Assembly: GCA_004963905.1 (NCBI GenBank)
Contig: SUGL01000051.1
Coordinates: 1 to 34,116, forward strand
Reading direction: 5' to 3'
Source of the DNA: Mesorhizobium sp.
GTDB taxonomy: Bacteria > Pseudomonadota > Alphaproteobacteria > Rhizobiales > Rhizobiaceae
DNA: 34,116 nt
In this document: positions 22,301-30,427 of the stretch, piece after piece
Layout of the letters: each line of letters opens with the position of its first letter
Position numbering within the stretch: the first letter of the stretch is position 1
Notes under the pieces: generated by a model
Told to the model about the DNA's origin: nothing
The model's input: only the letters and a program-made list of their open reading frames with translations
The model's database searches: none
Translations under genes and position numbers: made by a program

Positions 22301-23059
22301 ATGAAAATCGTCATCATAGGCGGCACCGGGCTAATCGGCTCGAAAACCGTCGAGAGGCTGCGCAAGAAGGGTCATGAAGTGCTCGCCGCTTCACCGAACA
22401 GCGGCGTCAACACCGTCACGGGCGAAGGCCTGACGGAAGCTCTCGCCGGGGCGCAGGTCGTCATTGATCTCGCAAATTCGCCTTCGTTTGAGGACAAGGC
22501 CGTTCTCGAGTTCTTCGAGACCTCCGGCCGGAATCTCCTCGCAGCAGGCAAGGCGGCCGGCGTCAAGCATCACATCGCACTCTCGATCGTGGGCGCCGAG
22601 CGCCTGCCCGATAGCGGCTATCTGCGCGCCAAGATGGTGCAGGAAAAGCTGATCCGGGAGTCTGGAATTCCCTACACCATCGTTCATTCAACGCAGTTCT
22701 TCGAATTCCTGGGCGGCATTGCCCAGTCGGCAACGGTCGGGGACACCGTGACCCTCCCGTCGGCGTACTTCCAGCCGATCGCATCGGACGACGTCGCCGA
22801 CATCATGACGGACGTTGCGCTCTCCGCCCCGACCAACGGGACCATCGAGATCGCCGGGCCCGAGCCGATCCGCATGAGCGATCTCGTCGCGCGGTTCCTG
22901 AAGGCGACCAACGACCCGCGCAAAGTGGTCGGCGATTCGCACGCGCGCTACTTCGGCACGGAGCTGGAGGACCGCTCACTCGTTCCCGGTGATCATCCGC
23001 GCATCGGCGCGATCCGCTTCGAGGACTGGTTCAGCCACGCTTCGCTTCCACGACAGTGA
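22301..23059 (+). CDS. NAD(P)-binding (NmrA/atypical SDR) protein
   Basis: 252 residues. Seen: MKIVIIGGTGLIGSKTVERL (GGTGLIG Rossmann motif at the start), ALSIVGAERLP, YLRAKMVQEKLIRESGIPYT (YxxxK) and IVHSTQFFEF, the order of NmrA-like sugar-epimerase-type proteins. Members act as quinone/NAD(P) redox sensors or oxidoreductases. AGGAG precedes the ATG at 22301; a TTG two codons upstream is less likely. Cytoplasmic. Confidence 0.88.
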   Translation: MKIVIIGGTGLIGSKTVERLRKKGHEVLAASPNSGVNTVTGEGLTEALAGAQVVIDLANSPSFEDKAVLEFFETSGRNLLAAGKAAGVKHHIALSIVGAERLPDSGYLRAKMVQEKLIRESGIPYTIVHSTQFFEFLGGIAQSATVGDTVTLPSAYFQPIASDDVADIMTDVALSAPTNGTIEIAGPEPIRMSDLVARFLKATNDPRKVVGDSHARYFGTELEDRSLVPGDHPRIGAIRFEDWFSHASLPRQ

Positions 23060-23129
23060 TCCGTAACCGCCGCGGCTCGCGCATCCGATGACACGCCACC
23101 CCCGAGTTCAAATGCGAAGGAGCGAAACG

Positions 23130-24128
23130 ATGAAAGACGACCTTCCTTCCGCCGCCAGACCATCGCGGCGGGACGTCTTGTCGGGCGCACTGGCCGCCAC
23201 CGTTGCGGCTTACCTGCCCTGGACCGCGCCTGCGCAAGCGCAGCAGGCGAGAAAGCTGCCGTCTCCGAGACCCTACAAAGGAGCAATGACCATGAGCACG
23301 ATCACCACTAAGGACGGCACGGACATCTACTACAAGGACTGGGGTCCTAAGGATGCCCAGCCGATCGTTTTTCACCACGGGTGGCCTCTGAGCGGCGACG
23401 ATTGGGACGCGCAGATGCTCTATTTTCTCGGTAAGGGCTACCGCGTCATCGCTCATGATCGGCGAGGACATGGCCGCTCGGCGCAGGTGAGCGACGGGCA
23501 CGACATGGATCACTACGCCGCCGATGCCGCCACGATGGTCGAGCATCTCGACTTGAGAAACGCCGTCCATATCGGTCACTCCACCGGCGGCGGCGAAGCC
23601 ACTCACTATGTCGCGCAGCATGGTCAGCGCCGGGGTCGTGTCGCGAAGCTCGTGCTTATCGGCGCGGTACCACCGATCGTGGTGAAGACGCCTGCCAACC
23701 CTGGCGGCCTGCCAATCGAAGTTTTCGACGGCCTGCGCAAGTCACTCGCCGGAAATCGGGCGCAGTTCTATCTCGATTTCGCAAGCGGCCCATTTTACGG
23801 TTTCAACCGGCCGGATGCGAAGCCAATTTCGGGCGTCATACAGAACTGGTGGCGGCAGGCCATGGTGGGCGGCGCCAAGGCACAGTATGACGGCATCAAG
23901 GCCTTTTCGGAGACCGATTTCACCGAGGATCTGAAGGCCATCGAGGTGCCGACACTCGTGATGCACGGCGACGACGACCAGATCGTTCCGATCGCCGACT
24001 CGGCTCTGCTCTCCGCCAAGATCCTGAAGAACGGGACCCTTAAGGTCTACGAGAAATTCCCGCATGGGATGTGCACCACCCATGCCGACACGGTCAATCC
24101 AGACCTGCTTGCCTTCATCAAGTCATAG
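23130..24128 (+). CDS. Tat-exported chloroperoxidase-like alpha/beta hydrolase
   Basis: 332 residues. Seen: a twin-arginine signal (SRRDVLSGALAATVAAYLP, cleavage near AQA-QQ), then the cofactor-free chloroperoxidase/esterase fold with HHGWPLSGDDWD, nucleophile GHSTGGGE (S151), acid in MHGDDDQIVP and histidine in FPHGMCTTH. Family members are esterases or perhydrolases. AAGGAG precedes the ATG at 23130. A second, equally strong ribosome site (AAGGAG, 23278-23283) precedes an in-frame ATG at 23292, codon 55, exactly where cytoplasmic homologues start; it may give a second, cytoplasmic form. Confidence 0.9.
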   Translation: MKDDLPSAARPSRRDVLSGALAATVAAYLPWTAPAQAQQARKLPSPRPYKGAMTMSTITTKDGTDIYYKDWGPKDAQPIVFHHGWPLSGDDWDAQMLYFLGKGYRVIAHDRRGHGRSAQVSDGHDMDHYAADAATMVEHLDLRNAVHIGHSTGGGEATHYVAQHGQRRGRVAKLVLIGAVPPIVVKTPANPGGLPIEVFDGLRKSLAGNRAQFYLDFASGPFYGFNRPDAKPISGVIQNWWRQAMVGGAKAQYDGIKAFSETDFTEDLKAIEVPTLVMHGDDDQIVPIADSALLSAKILKNGTLKVYEKFPHGMCTTHADTVNPDLLAFIKS

Positions 24129-24157
24129 GCTCGCGCGCCCGTCCCCAGCGAGAGCCC

Positions 24158-24194
24158 GATCGCCGGCCGGCCGCCCTCCCTCTGGCCGGCGATC
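24158..24194. repeat. 11-bp perfect hairpin between hydrolase and cupin genes
   Basis: GATCGCCGGCC, 15 bases, GGCCGGCGATC. No T-tract follows. Likely an mRNA-stabilising or processing stem, or an attenuator; it separates two genes of the same direction. Confidence 0.6.
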
Positions 24195-24232
24195 ACTCCA
24201 TCCGTCCGCAACCACAAACTGGAGCCAAGACA

Positions 24233-24646
24233 ATGATCAAATCCATCCTCTGCGCCGCCGCTCTCGTGGCCACCTTCACGACCGGTGCGCTCGCCGGCAA
24301 TTCGCAAGGCGGCAAGGTCACACTGGTCTATGACCATCCGCTCCCTAACGTACCGGGCAAGAGCGTGCGAGGCGTGCTGGTCGAGTATGCCCCCGGTGGC
24401 ACTTCCCCCGCCCATACTCATGCGAAATCGGCCTTCATCTATGCAACGGTCCTCGAAGGCGCAATCCGCAGCAAGGTCAATGACGGGCCGGTAAAGACCT
24501 ATCGCGCCGGCGGGAATTGGTCCGAATTTCCCGGCGACCATCACGCCGTCAGCGAGAACGCCAGCGCAACTGAGCCCGCCCGGCTGCTGGCCGTGTTCGT
24601 CGTCGACACTGCCGAAAAGGAGCTGACGACGTTCGAACGCCAATAA
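24233..24646 (+). CDS. Exported cupin-domain protein
   Basis: 137 residues: signal peptide (MIKSILCAAALVATFTTGALA), then one cupin barrel with GGTSPAHTHAKSAFIY (metal-binding HxH motif 1) and later FPGDHHAVSENAS (motif 2 histidine). Small single-cupin proteins act as dioxygenases, isomerases or binding proteins; here in the periplasm. GGAG lies eight bases before the ATG. Confidence 0.88.
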   Translation: MIKSILCAAALVATFTTGALAGNSQGGKVTLVYDHPLPNVPGKSVRGVLVEYAPGGTSPAHTHAKSAFIYATVLEGAIRSKVNDGPVKTYRAGGNWSEFPGDHHAVSENASATEPARLLAVFVVDTAEKELTTFERQ

Positions 24647-24676
24647 ATCGAGCGCTCCGTATTGGTTTGAACAGAG

Positions 24677-24718
24677 AGCCGCGCCGCCAGTGAATCCGAC
24701 AGGTTCGGCGGTGCGGCT
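24677..24718. repeat. 12-bp hairpin between cupin and CBS genes
   Basis: Left arm AGCCGCGCCGCC, 18 bases, right arm GGCGGTGCGGCT; one G-T wobble in 12 pairs. No T-tract. Second of three such stems in this gene series. Confidence 0.55.
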
Positions 24719-24739
24719 GATGAGACAAGGATGGCAGCA

Positions 24740-25177
24740 ATGCTAATCAACCAACTGCATGCCTTGACCTCGTCACGCCTTGCCGTGATCGATATCGACG
24801 CCGGCGTGCAGGCGGCAGCCCGTTTGCTTTCCAGGCCCGGCATCGGCCTCGTGGTGGCGTGCAATGCCAGCGGAGGCGCGGAAGGCGTCCTGAGCAAATC
24901 CGATCTCATCCGTCACCTCACCAAACCGACATTGTCGGCGCTGCCGGTGTCCGCCTTGATGAGCCGATCCGTCGTCTCGTGCAGTCCGCAGGATGACGTC
25001 CACGCGGTGTGGCAAACCATGGCCGCACGGAATCTGCAGAACATTCCCGTGATCGACGGTGCCGCCAGCCCTCTCGGCATATTGGACGCGCGTGACGCGA
25101 TGAAAGCTCTGTTCCAGCAGGAAGAAATGCAGGAGCAGATGCTCTTCAACTACGTCACCGGCCTTGGATATCGCTGA
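24740..25177 (+). CDS. CBS-domain pair protein
   Basis: 145 residues made of two CBS domains: the first around residues 12-70 (VIDIDAGVQAAARLLSRPGI, GVLSKSDLIRHL), the second about 75-130 (LMSRSVVSCSPQDDVHAVWQ, NIPVIDGAASPLGILDARDA). CBS pairs bind adenine nucleotides and regulate partners or act alone as energy sensors. AAGG before the ATG at 24740 decides the start over 24731. Confidence 0.88.
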   Translation: MLINQLHALTSSRLAVIDIDAGVQAAARLLSRPGIGLVVACNASGGAEGVLSKSDLIRHLTKPTLSALPVSALMSRSVVSCSPQDDVHAVWQTMAARNLQNIPVIDGAASPLGILDARDAMKALFQQEEMQEQMLFNYVTGLGYR

Positions 25178-25230
25178 ATCAACCCTCAGCAAAAAGCGAC
25201 CACCTCAACTACATCGGAAGGACAAAGAAC

Positions 25231-25848
25231 GTGAAACTATATTACAGCCCACTAGCCTGCAGCCTGGCCGACCACATCTCTCTGGTCGAGGCAGGGGCTC
25301 CGTTCGAGCGGGAGAGCGTTGACCTCAAGACCAAGCGCACTGCCTCGGGAACCGACTACCGCGGCATCACGCCCAAGGGCTACGTTCCGGCGCTTGTGCT
25401 CGACGACGGAGAAATCCTGACCGAGAACATCGCCATCCTCGACTGGCTCGCCGCGAAGTATCCGGCGCTCGGCGTTCCTGGCACCCTGGGCCGTACGCGA
25501 CTTCTCGAAGCCTTGGCCTTCATCTCCACTGAGGTACACGGCAACTTCAAGCCGATATGGCACGCTGAGAACGAAGTCGAGAAGGCGCGAGCGCGGATGA
25601 CGATTTCTGGGTTCCTGGACATTCTCTCGGAGAGCCTCAAGGGCGACTACCTGTTCGGCGCCGCGCCCAGCGTGGCGGATTTCTACCTCTTCGTGATGCT
25701 GCTGTGGGCCGAACGCTTCGATGTCAGCACCCCCGCTCCGTTGATCGCGATGCGACAGCGCATAGCGCGCCGTCCGGCCGTGCAAACCGCCATGCAGCAC
25801 GAAGGCCTCGTCTCGGCAATTGGGCAACAAGCAGACGCGGCCGCATGA
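25231..25848 (+). CDS. Glutathione S-transferase
   Basis: 205 residues: thioredoxin-like N-terminal domain (KLYYSPLACSLADHISLVEA with Ser/Cys near residue 10, KGYVPALVLDDGEILTENIA with the cis-proline and the glutathione-binding E-N/S motif), then an all-helical C-terminal domain (FLDILSESLKGDYLFG, SVADFYLFVMLLWA). Resembles bacterial beta-class GstB-type enzymes conjugating glutathione to electrophiles. GTG start with AAGGA eight bases upstream. Confidence 0.9.
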   Translation: MKLYYSPLACSLADHISLVEAGAPFERESVDLKTKRTASGTDYRGITPKGYVPALVLDDGEILTENIAILDWLAAKYPALGVPGTLGRTRLLEALAFISTEVHGNFKPIWHAENEVEKARARMTISGFLDILSESLKGDYLFGAAPSVADFYLFVMLLWAERFDVSTPAPLIAMRQRIARRPAVQTAMQHEGLVSAIGQQADAAA

Positions 25849-25893
25849 GGCGGCAATACCCGAGCGCCTTCGTCCGTCGACGATTTGTCGGAC

Positions 25894-25935
25894 GCACCCG
25901 CGAGCGTGATCACGTTAGCTGAGCTTCGCGGGTGC
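25894..25935. repeat. 10-bp hairpin between GST and the exporter genes
   Basis: GCACCCGCGA, 22 bases, TCGCGGGTGC, with the palindrome GTGATCAC inside the loop, preceded by a smaller CGTCCG/CGGACG stem (25871-25894). No T-tract. A regulator site or processing stem; it separates the enzyme genes from the export pair. Confidence 0.55.
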
Positions 25936-25976
25936 CCCGTCAGCTACTGAGCTTCATCTCTCTCAGGAGGGCAACC

Positions 25977-27068
25977 GTGAGCCGAGCCCGAAAATTCGCA
26001 ATCGCCGTTGTTGGCCTTACGGTAACCTCGCTGGCAGCCATATGGGGCTGGCAATGGTTGACGAGGGGCCGCTTCGAGGAAACGACAGACAACGCTTATG
26101 TCCGTGGGGACATCACCAGTATTGCTCCGAAGCTCGCGGGCTATGTCGTTGAAGTCGACGTGGATGACAATGCCAGCGTCTCAAAGGGTGCCGTCCTGTT
26201 CCGCATCGACGACAGCGACTACAGGGCCAAGGTGAAGCAGGCGGAAGCCAACGTCGCCGCCCGGCTGGCGGAAAGCGTCAACATCGAGGCGACACGGAAA
26301 CTTCAGTCGGCCTTGATCGCGCAAGCCGAGGCGCAGAAACAGGCAGCTGCCGCTGACCTGCAGTTCGCGCGCGCCAATCTCACCCGCTACATCACGCTCC
26401 AGAAGAATGGGACCGCAAGCGACCAGAAGCTCCAGGATGCACAGGCTGCCAACGACAAGGCGCAGGCATCACTCGACGGGGCAGAGGCCAACCTGTTGGC
26501 TCAACGGCTGAAGCTTGACGTCCTCGATGCACAATTGTCCGGCGCGCAAGCAGCCCTGTCGCAAGCAGAGGCCGCGCTCGACCTGGCCGAGCTCGACCTG
26601 GCCAACACTGTCGTAAGGGCCCCGGTCGACGGCGTCATCGGCAATCGCCAGATCCGCATCGGCCGCTATGTCAGCCCGGGAACGGCAGCGTTGGACATTG
26701 TTCCCGTCAACGTCTGGATCGTCGCCAACTTCAAGGAAACGCAACTGAAAGAGGTGAAGATCGGCCAGCGGGTCCGCGTGACGGTCGACCAGTTTCCAGA
26801 CCTGGAAATCGATGGCCTCGTCGACAGCTTCGCTCCGGGCAGTGGCGCGGCATTCAGCCTGTTGCCGCCGGACAACGCCACCGGAAACTTCATCCGCGTT
26901 GTCCAGCGCGTGCCGGTCAAGATCAGGATTACGCGCAACCCGCTGCCCGGCCGGCTGGTCCCAGGCCTCTCGGCTCGCGTCGCCATCGCGGTCCGCGCAG
27001 GGAATTCTCCAGCCTTGGCGCTGGAAACGCGGGCCGGCAGAACCGCACACGGACGCTCAGAGCTGTGA
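25977..27068 (+). CDS. HlyD/EmrA-family membrane fusion protein
   Basis: 363 residues from a GTG with AGGAGG six bases upstream. Seen: one N-terminal membrane helix (about 8-27), ETTDNAYVRGDITSIAPKLA and GYVVEVDVDDNASVSKG (biotinyl-lipoyl-like half), a long alanine/glutamine-rich coiled coil, then VRAPVDGVIGNRQIRIG and a beta-barrel. This is the periplasmic adaptor of an EmrAB-type export pump. Its stop overlaps the transporter start as GTGA, so both are made together. Confidence 0.93.
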   Translation: MSRARKFAIAVVGLTVTSLAAIWGWQWLTRGRFEETTDNAYVRGDITSIAPKLAGYVVEVDVDDNASVSKGAVLFRIDDSDYRAKVKQAEANVAARLAESVNIEATRKLQSALIAQAEAQKQAAAADLQFARANLTRYITLQKNGTASDQKLQDAQAANDKAQASLDGAEANLLAQRLKLDVLDAQLSGAQAALSQAEAALDLAELDLANTVVRAPVDGVIGNRQIRIGRYVSPGTAALDIVPVNVWIVANFKETQLKEVKIGQRVRVTVDQFPDLEIDGLVDSFAPGSGAAFSLLPPDNATGNFIRVVQRVPVKIRITRNPLPGRLVPGLSARVAIAVRAGNSPALALETRAGRTAHGRSEL

Positions 27069-28666
27069 CACATCTCGCAGAAATCAGGGCCATGCGTCAT
27101 CGTCTCGAGCCACCGTTGCGCGCTTCGATGATCGCGACCGGCGTTGTACTCGCCGCTTTCATGGATGCAGTAGCAAGCACTGCCCTGTCCATCGGCCGGA
27201 TCGACATGCTCGGCGATACCTACGCCACTCCGGACGAGCTGGCGATGATCGACATTGTCTTCATCGCAGCGAAGCTGACGGCTTTCCTCATCGCGCCGCT
27301 GTTCGTCATGGCAGCCAAGCCGACGGCGTGCCTGCGCGCGGGAACGGTCGCGCTCCTGCTGGCGTCCGCCGCGATGACGTTCTCGGTGGACCTCACCTGG
27401 ATTTGGATCTGCCGCATCGTCCAAGGGCTGGCTGGCGGCACAATCCTGGTTGCTGGCCAGACGCTGCTGTTTTTCCGCTTTCCGCATCGACACCAACCAA
27501 TCGTTCAAGCCGTTTTCGCTGTCGGCGCCGTCATGGCCCCGACCACCGTCACGCCGGCTTTGCAGGGCTGGCTCGTCGACCATCTAACCTGGGACTGGAT
27601 TTTCCTGAGCAACATTCCGCTCGGCATCGTTTCTCTTGCCCTTCTGGCGGCGGACGGCAACCGGACCTATTGGCTGGAGACCAAGCTTCCGGTCTTCAAG
27701 ATCTTTCTTCTAAGTATCGGCGCCGCGCTGCTCACTTATGTCCTGTTACAGGGCAGCAGATTCAACTGGTTCGACGATGCCGACATCACCGTCCTCACCG
27801 CGATCGGGGTGGCGGCGGGCGGTCTTTTGATCGTCTGCGAAACCTTCTTCCGGTCACAAGGCCAACTGCTCCCCATCTCTCCACTTGCCAACCAGGACTT
27901 CCGCTTCGGCCTTCTCGTCAGCCTGGTGGCGGGCTCTGCCCTTTCAGGCAGCACCTATCTCATCCCTGCCTTTGCCCTCAATGTCCTCGAATTTACGGCC
28001 ACGAAGGCTGGAGTGCTGCTGCTGCCCAGCGGAGCAATGCTGGCGCTGGCCCTTATGCTGTCCGGCCTCGTCGTCCAGACGATCAGGATTCGGCCAATTG
28101 CACTTGTTCCTTTTGGCATTCTGCTCTTCGCCGGAGCCATGTGGCTCCTCTCCGGTTCAACGAGCGGCAGCGGATCGCCCGACCTGAGCCTTCCCCTGCT
28201 TCTTCGGGGATTCGGCCTCGGAATCCTGTTCGTGGCATTGACGCTGGTTGCGTTGCAGGGACTTGCTGCCGACGCTCTGCCCTTCGGCATTGGGCTGTTC
28301 AACTTCGGCAAGCAGGTAGGCGGCCTGATCGGCACGGCCCTCTTGCAGACCTACATCGATCACCAGAACGCCTTCAACCGAACCATCATGACCGCCCACC
28401 TCGCGAGAGGCGATCCTGCTGTGGACCATCGCTTGGCGACCACGGCGGGCTTTCTCGCCACGAACGGTTTCGACAGCGCAGCGGCGGCCAAGGCTGCGCT
28501 CCCGATGTTGCAGCGCGCTCTCGAGAAGCAGGTCGCCACGATCTCATTCGACGACGCGTTCTTCGCGCTTGTCCTGCTGTTCGCGGTCGCGGCGCCCTGT
28601 CTCATTCTCGCCAAGCGATTGTTGGGTCAACAAGCCACTCCGCGCAACCAAATCGATCGACATTAG
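27065..28666 (+). CDS. EmrB/DHA2-type MFS exporter
   Basis: 533 residues with about 14 hydrophobic segments, as in DHA2 drug:proton antiporters. Seen: GVVLAAFMDAVASTALSIG in the first helix, RIVQGLAGGTILVAGQTLLF (family motif after helix 4) and the long C-terminal loop before the last helix (AFNRTIMTAHLARG). GTG start overlapping the HlyD stop. Likely pumps out small organic compounds together with the adaptor; whether an outer-membrane channel is nearby cannot be seen. Ends in a 4-base overlap with the convergent response regulator gene. Confidence 0.92.
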   Translation: MTHLAEIRAMRHRLEPPLRASMIATGVVLAAFMDAVASTALSIGRIDMLGDTYATPDELAMIDIVFIAAKLTAFLIAPLFVMAAKPTACLRAGTVALLLASAAMTFSVDLTWIWICRIVQGLAGGTILVAGQTLLFFRFPHRHQPIVQAVFAVGAVMAPTTVTPALQGWLVDHLTWDWIFLSNIPLGIVSLALLAADGNRTYWLETKLPVFKIFLLSIGAALLTYVLLQGSRFNWFDDADITVLTAIGVAAGGLLIVCETFFRSQGQLLPISPLANQDFRFGLLVSLVAGSALSGSTYLIPAFALNVLEFTATKAGVLLLPSGAMLALALMLSGLVVQTIRIRPIALVPFGILLFAGAMWLLSGSTSGSGSPDLSLPLLLRGFGLGILFVALTLVALQGLAADALPFGIGLFNFGKQVGGLIGTALLQTYIDHQNAFNRTIMTAHLARGDPAVDHRLATTAGFLATNGFDSAAAAKAALPMLQRALEKQVATISFDDAFFALVLLFAVAAPCLILAKRLLGQQATPRNQIDRH

Positions 28667-29403
28667 GCGGTCCTTTTGGACAGAGGCGCGGATTGGAGGC
28701 CTGTGCCAGAGTAGATCGCACCGGCGTCACGCGTCAGCGCGGGTAATGTCTCCCATGCCCGGATCAGTTCGCCGATGGAGGCGGCCTCCATCTTACGCAT
28801 GACGTTGCCGCGATGCAGCTTGACCGTCACTTCGCTGATGCCGAGGTCGAAAGCGATCTGCTTGTTGAGGCGACCGCGCACCACTTCATGCAGAACTTCG
28901 CGCTCGCGTGGCGTCAGCATCCCGAGCCGTTCGAGGTTGCGTTTCACAATCGCGCCTTGTGCCCGACGCTCCGCATCCATTGCCACGGCGGCAATCACGG
29001 CATCGAGCAGGGTCTGGTCGCGAACCGGCTTGGTGAGGAAATCGACAGCTCCGGCCTTCATCGCCTGGACGGTCATGGGAATGTCACCGTGTCCGGTCAG
29101 GAAGATGATCGGTTTTGGATTGCCGCTCCCGGCCAATTGATGCTGCAGATCGAGCCCACTCGCTCCCGGCATGCGCACATCTAGGATCAAGCAGCCGGGA
29201 CTGTCCAATATGCCGGCGTCAAGCAATTCGCGGGTCGAGGCGAAGCAGGCCGACTGGAATCCCGCCGACAGGATCAACTCCGAAAGCGCCTCTCGGACGG
29301 ACGCTTCGTCGTCGACGATAATCACAACCGGCTCCCCCGTATCGTCCCCTTGGTGCATCGACGGCGCCGGCGGTTTCCGCCGAGGGGGTTGGTCAACTCG
29401 CAT
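28663..29403 (-). CDS. FixJ/NarL-type response regulator (RR3)
   Basis: 246 residues. Receiver domain (VVIIVDDEASVREALSELIL, phosphoacceptor D in LILDVRMPG, TGHGDIP, K in FLTKP) and C-terminal LuxR-type helix-turn-helix (LTPREREVLHEVVRG, LGISEVTVKLHRGNVMRKM). TGHGDIP and the linker are as in FixJ/StyR/TodT proteins. A 25-residue proline/basic tail precedes the receiver. GGAGG precedes the ATG at 29403. Last gene of the four-gene two-component operon; two bases after RR2. Confidence 0.93.
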   Translation of the reverse strand: MRVDQPPRRKPPAPSMHQGDDTGEPVVIIVDDEASVREALSELILSAGFQSACFASTRELLDAGILDSPGCLILDVRMPGASGLDLQHQLAGSGNPKPIIFLTGHGDIPMTVQAMKAGAVDFLTKPVRDQTLLDAVIAAVAMDAERRAQGAIVKRNLERLGMLTPREREVLHEVVRGRLNKQIAFDLGISEVTVKLHRGNVMRKMEAASIGELIRAWETLPALTRDAGAIYSGTGLQSAPLSKRTA

Positions 29404-29405
29404 CT

Positions 29406-29783
29406 TCAGCCTCCATTTCTCGATTCGTACAAGGTGTCGCCGATGGCCGCCAGCAAGGCTTGGCCGTCGAAAGGTTTGCAGAAAAGGCCATCAACGCCTT
29501 GGGCGCGGACGTGATCCGCAATCTCGTGACGACCGGTGATCAGGAACACCGGCAGATCCGGACGCGCCTTCCTCACCACGTCGCGAAGTTCAAGACCATC
29601 CATACCGGGCATCCCAATATCGGTGATGAGCACGTCCAGGCCCGACAGCCCGCTGGTAAGCAGCGATCCCGCCGACGAGAAGCTGCGGGCCACGTAGCCT
29701 GCGGACTCGAGAAGGTTCTCAAGCGACTCGATCAGCCTGGGATCGTCATCCACAATTGCTACGACAGGTCTTGTCTTCCTCAT
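29406..29783 (-). CDS. Single-domain response regulator (RR2, receiver only)
   Basis: 125 residues, receiver domain only: VAIVDDDPRLIESLENLLES, phosphoacceptor in LITDIGMPGMDG, FLITGRHE, and K in LFCKPF. No output domain, so it probably acts as a phosphate sink, relay or allosteric partner between the kinase and the two DNA-binding regulators. ATGA overlap with the gene before it. Confidence 0.93.
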   Translation of the reverse strand: MRKTRPVVAIVDDDPRLIESLENLLESAGYVARSFSSAGSLLTSGLSGLDVLITDIGMPGMDGLELRDVVRKARPDLPVFLITGRHEIADHVRAQGVDGLFCKPFDGQALLAAIGDTLYESRNGG

Positions 29784-30427
29784 GTTCGGTTCCCTCCCGC
29801 TCGACGCGAGTGGGTTATCGGTATTTCCAACCTCTCCGCGAAACGCACGAGATCGGCGAGCGACGCTGCCGCCATTTTCTGCATCACATTCCTTCTATGG
29901 ATTTGTAGTGTGACCTCGCTGATTCCCAGCTCGGCGGCCGCCTGCTTGTTGAGAAGACCGCTCACCACCAGCGGCAACACCTCGCGTTCGCGCGGCGTTA
30001 GTTCGAGATAGCGTTGCTTCAATTCGCCAACTTCGGCGCGTTCCGATCTCTTCTTCCGGTCCTGAGCGATTGCCGCCTGGATTGCCGCCATGAGGTTCGC
30101 ATCACTGAACGGTTTGGTCAGGAAGTCCACAGCGCCATGCTTGATCGCACGCACCGATGATGGGATGTCGCCATGCCCAGTTAAGAAGACGATCGGCGGG
30201 TGGTTCTCATCCGCTATCTGGCTCTGCAGCTCGAGGCCATTGATATCAGGCAGCTCGACATCGAGGACGAGGCAGGCCGGGACGTCCGGCTTGTCTGCGC
30301 GCATGTACTCGGTGGCCGTTGCGTACGCGGCAGTGGCCATACCATGCGACGCCAGAAGTTCGCCGAGCGCCTCCCGGATGCGTTCATCGTCATCCACTAT
30401 GAAGATGATATGGTCCTGTGCCGTCAT
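29780..30427 (-). CDS. FixJ/NarL-type response regulator (RR1)
   Basis: 215 residues: receiver (IIFIVDDDERIREALGELLA, D in LVLDVELPD, TGHGDIPSSV, K in FLTKPF) and LuxR-type helix-turn-helix (LTPREREVLPLVVSG, LGISEVTLQIHRRNVMQKM). Close in layout to RR3, so one arose from the other or both from FixJ. The ATG at 30427 overlaps the kinase stop as ATGA, which decides this start over 30499. Confidence 0.93.
   Translation of the reverse strand: MTAQDHIIFIVDDDERIREALGELLASHGMATAAYATATEYMRADKPDVPACLVLDVELPDINGLELQSQIADENHPPIVFLTGHGDIPSSVRAIKHGAVDFLTKPFSDANLMAAIQAAIAQDRKKRSERAEVGELKQRYLELTPREREVLPLVVSGLLNKQAAAELGISEVTLQIHRRNVMQKMAAASLADLVRFAERLEIPITHSRRAGGNRT

Noticed and set aside
26812..28746. A 644-residue plus-strand frame overlapping the HlyD and MFS genes
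   Set aside because: Its product is arginine/serine/proline-rich and lacks any domain; it is a shifted shadow of the exporter genes.
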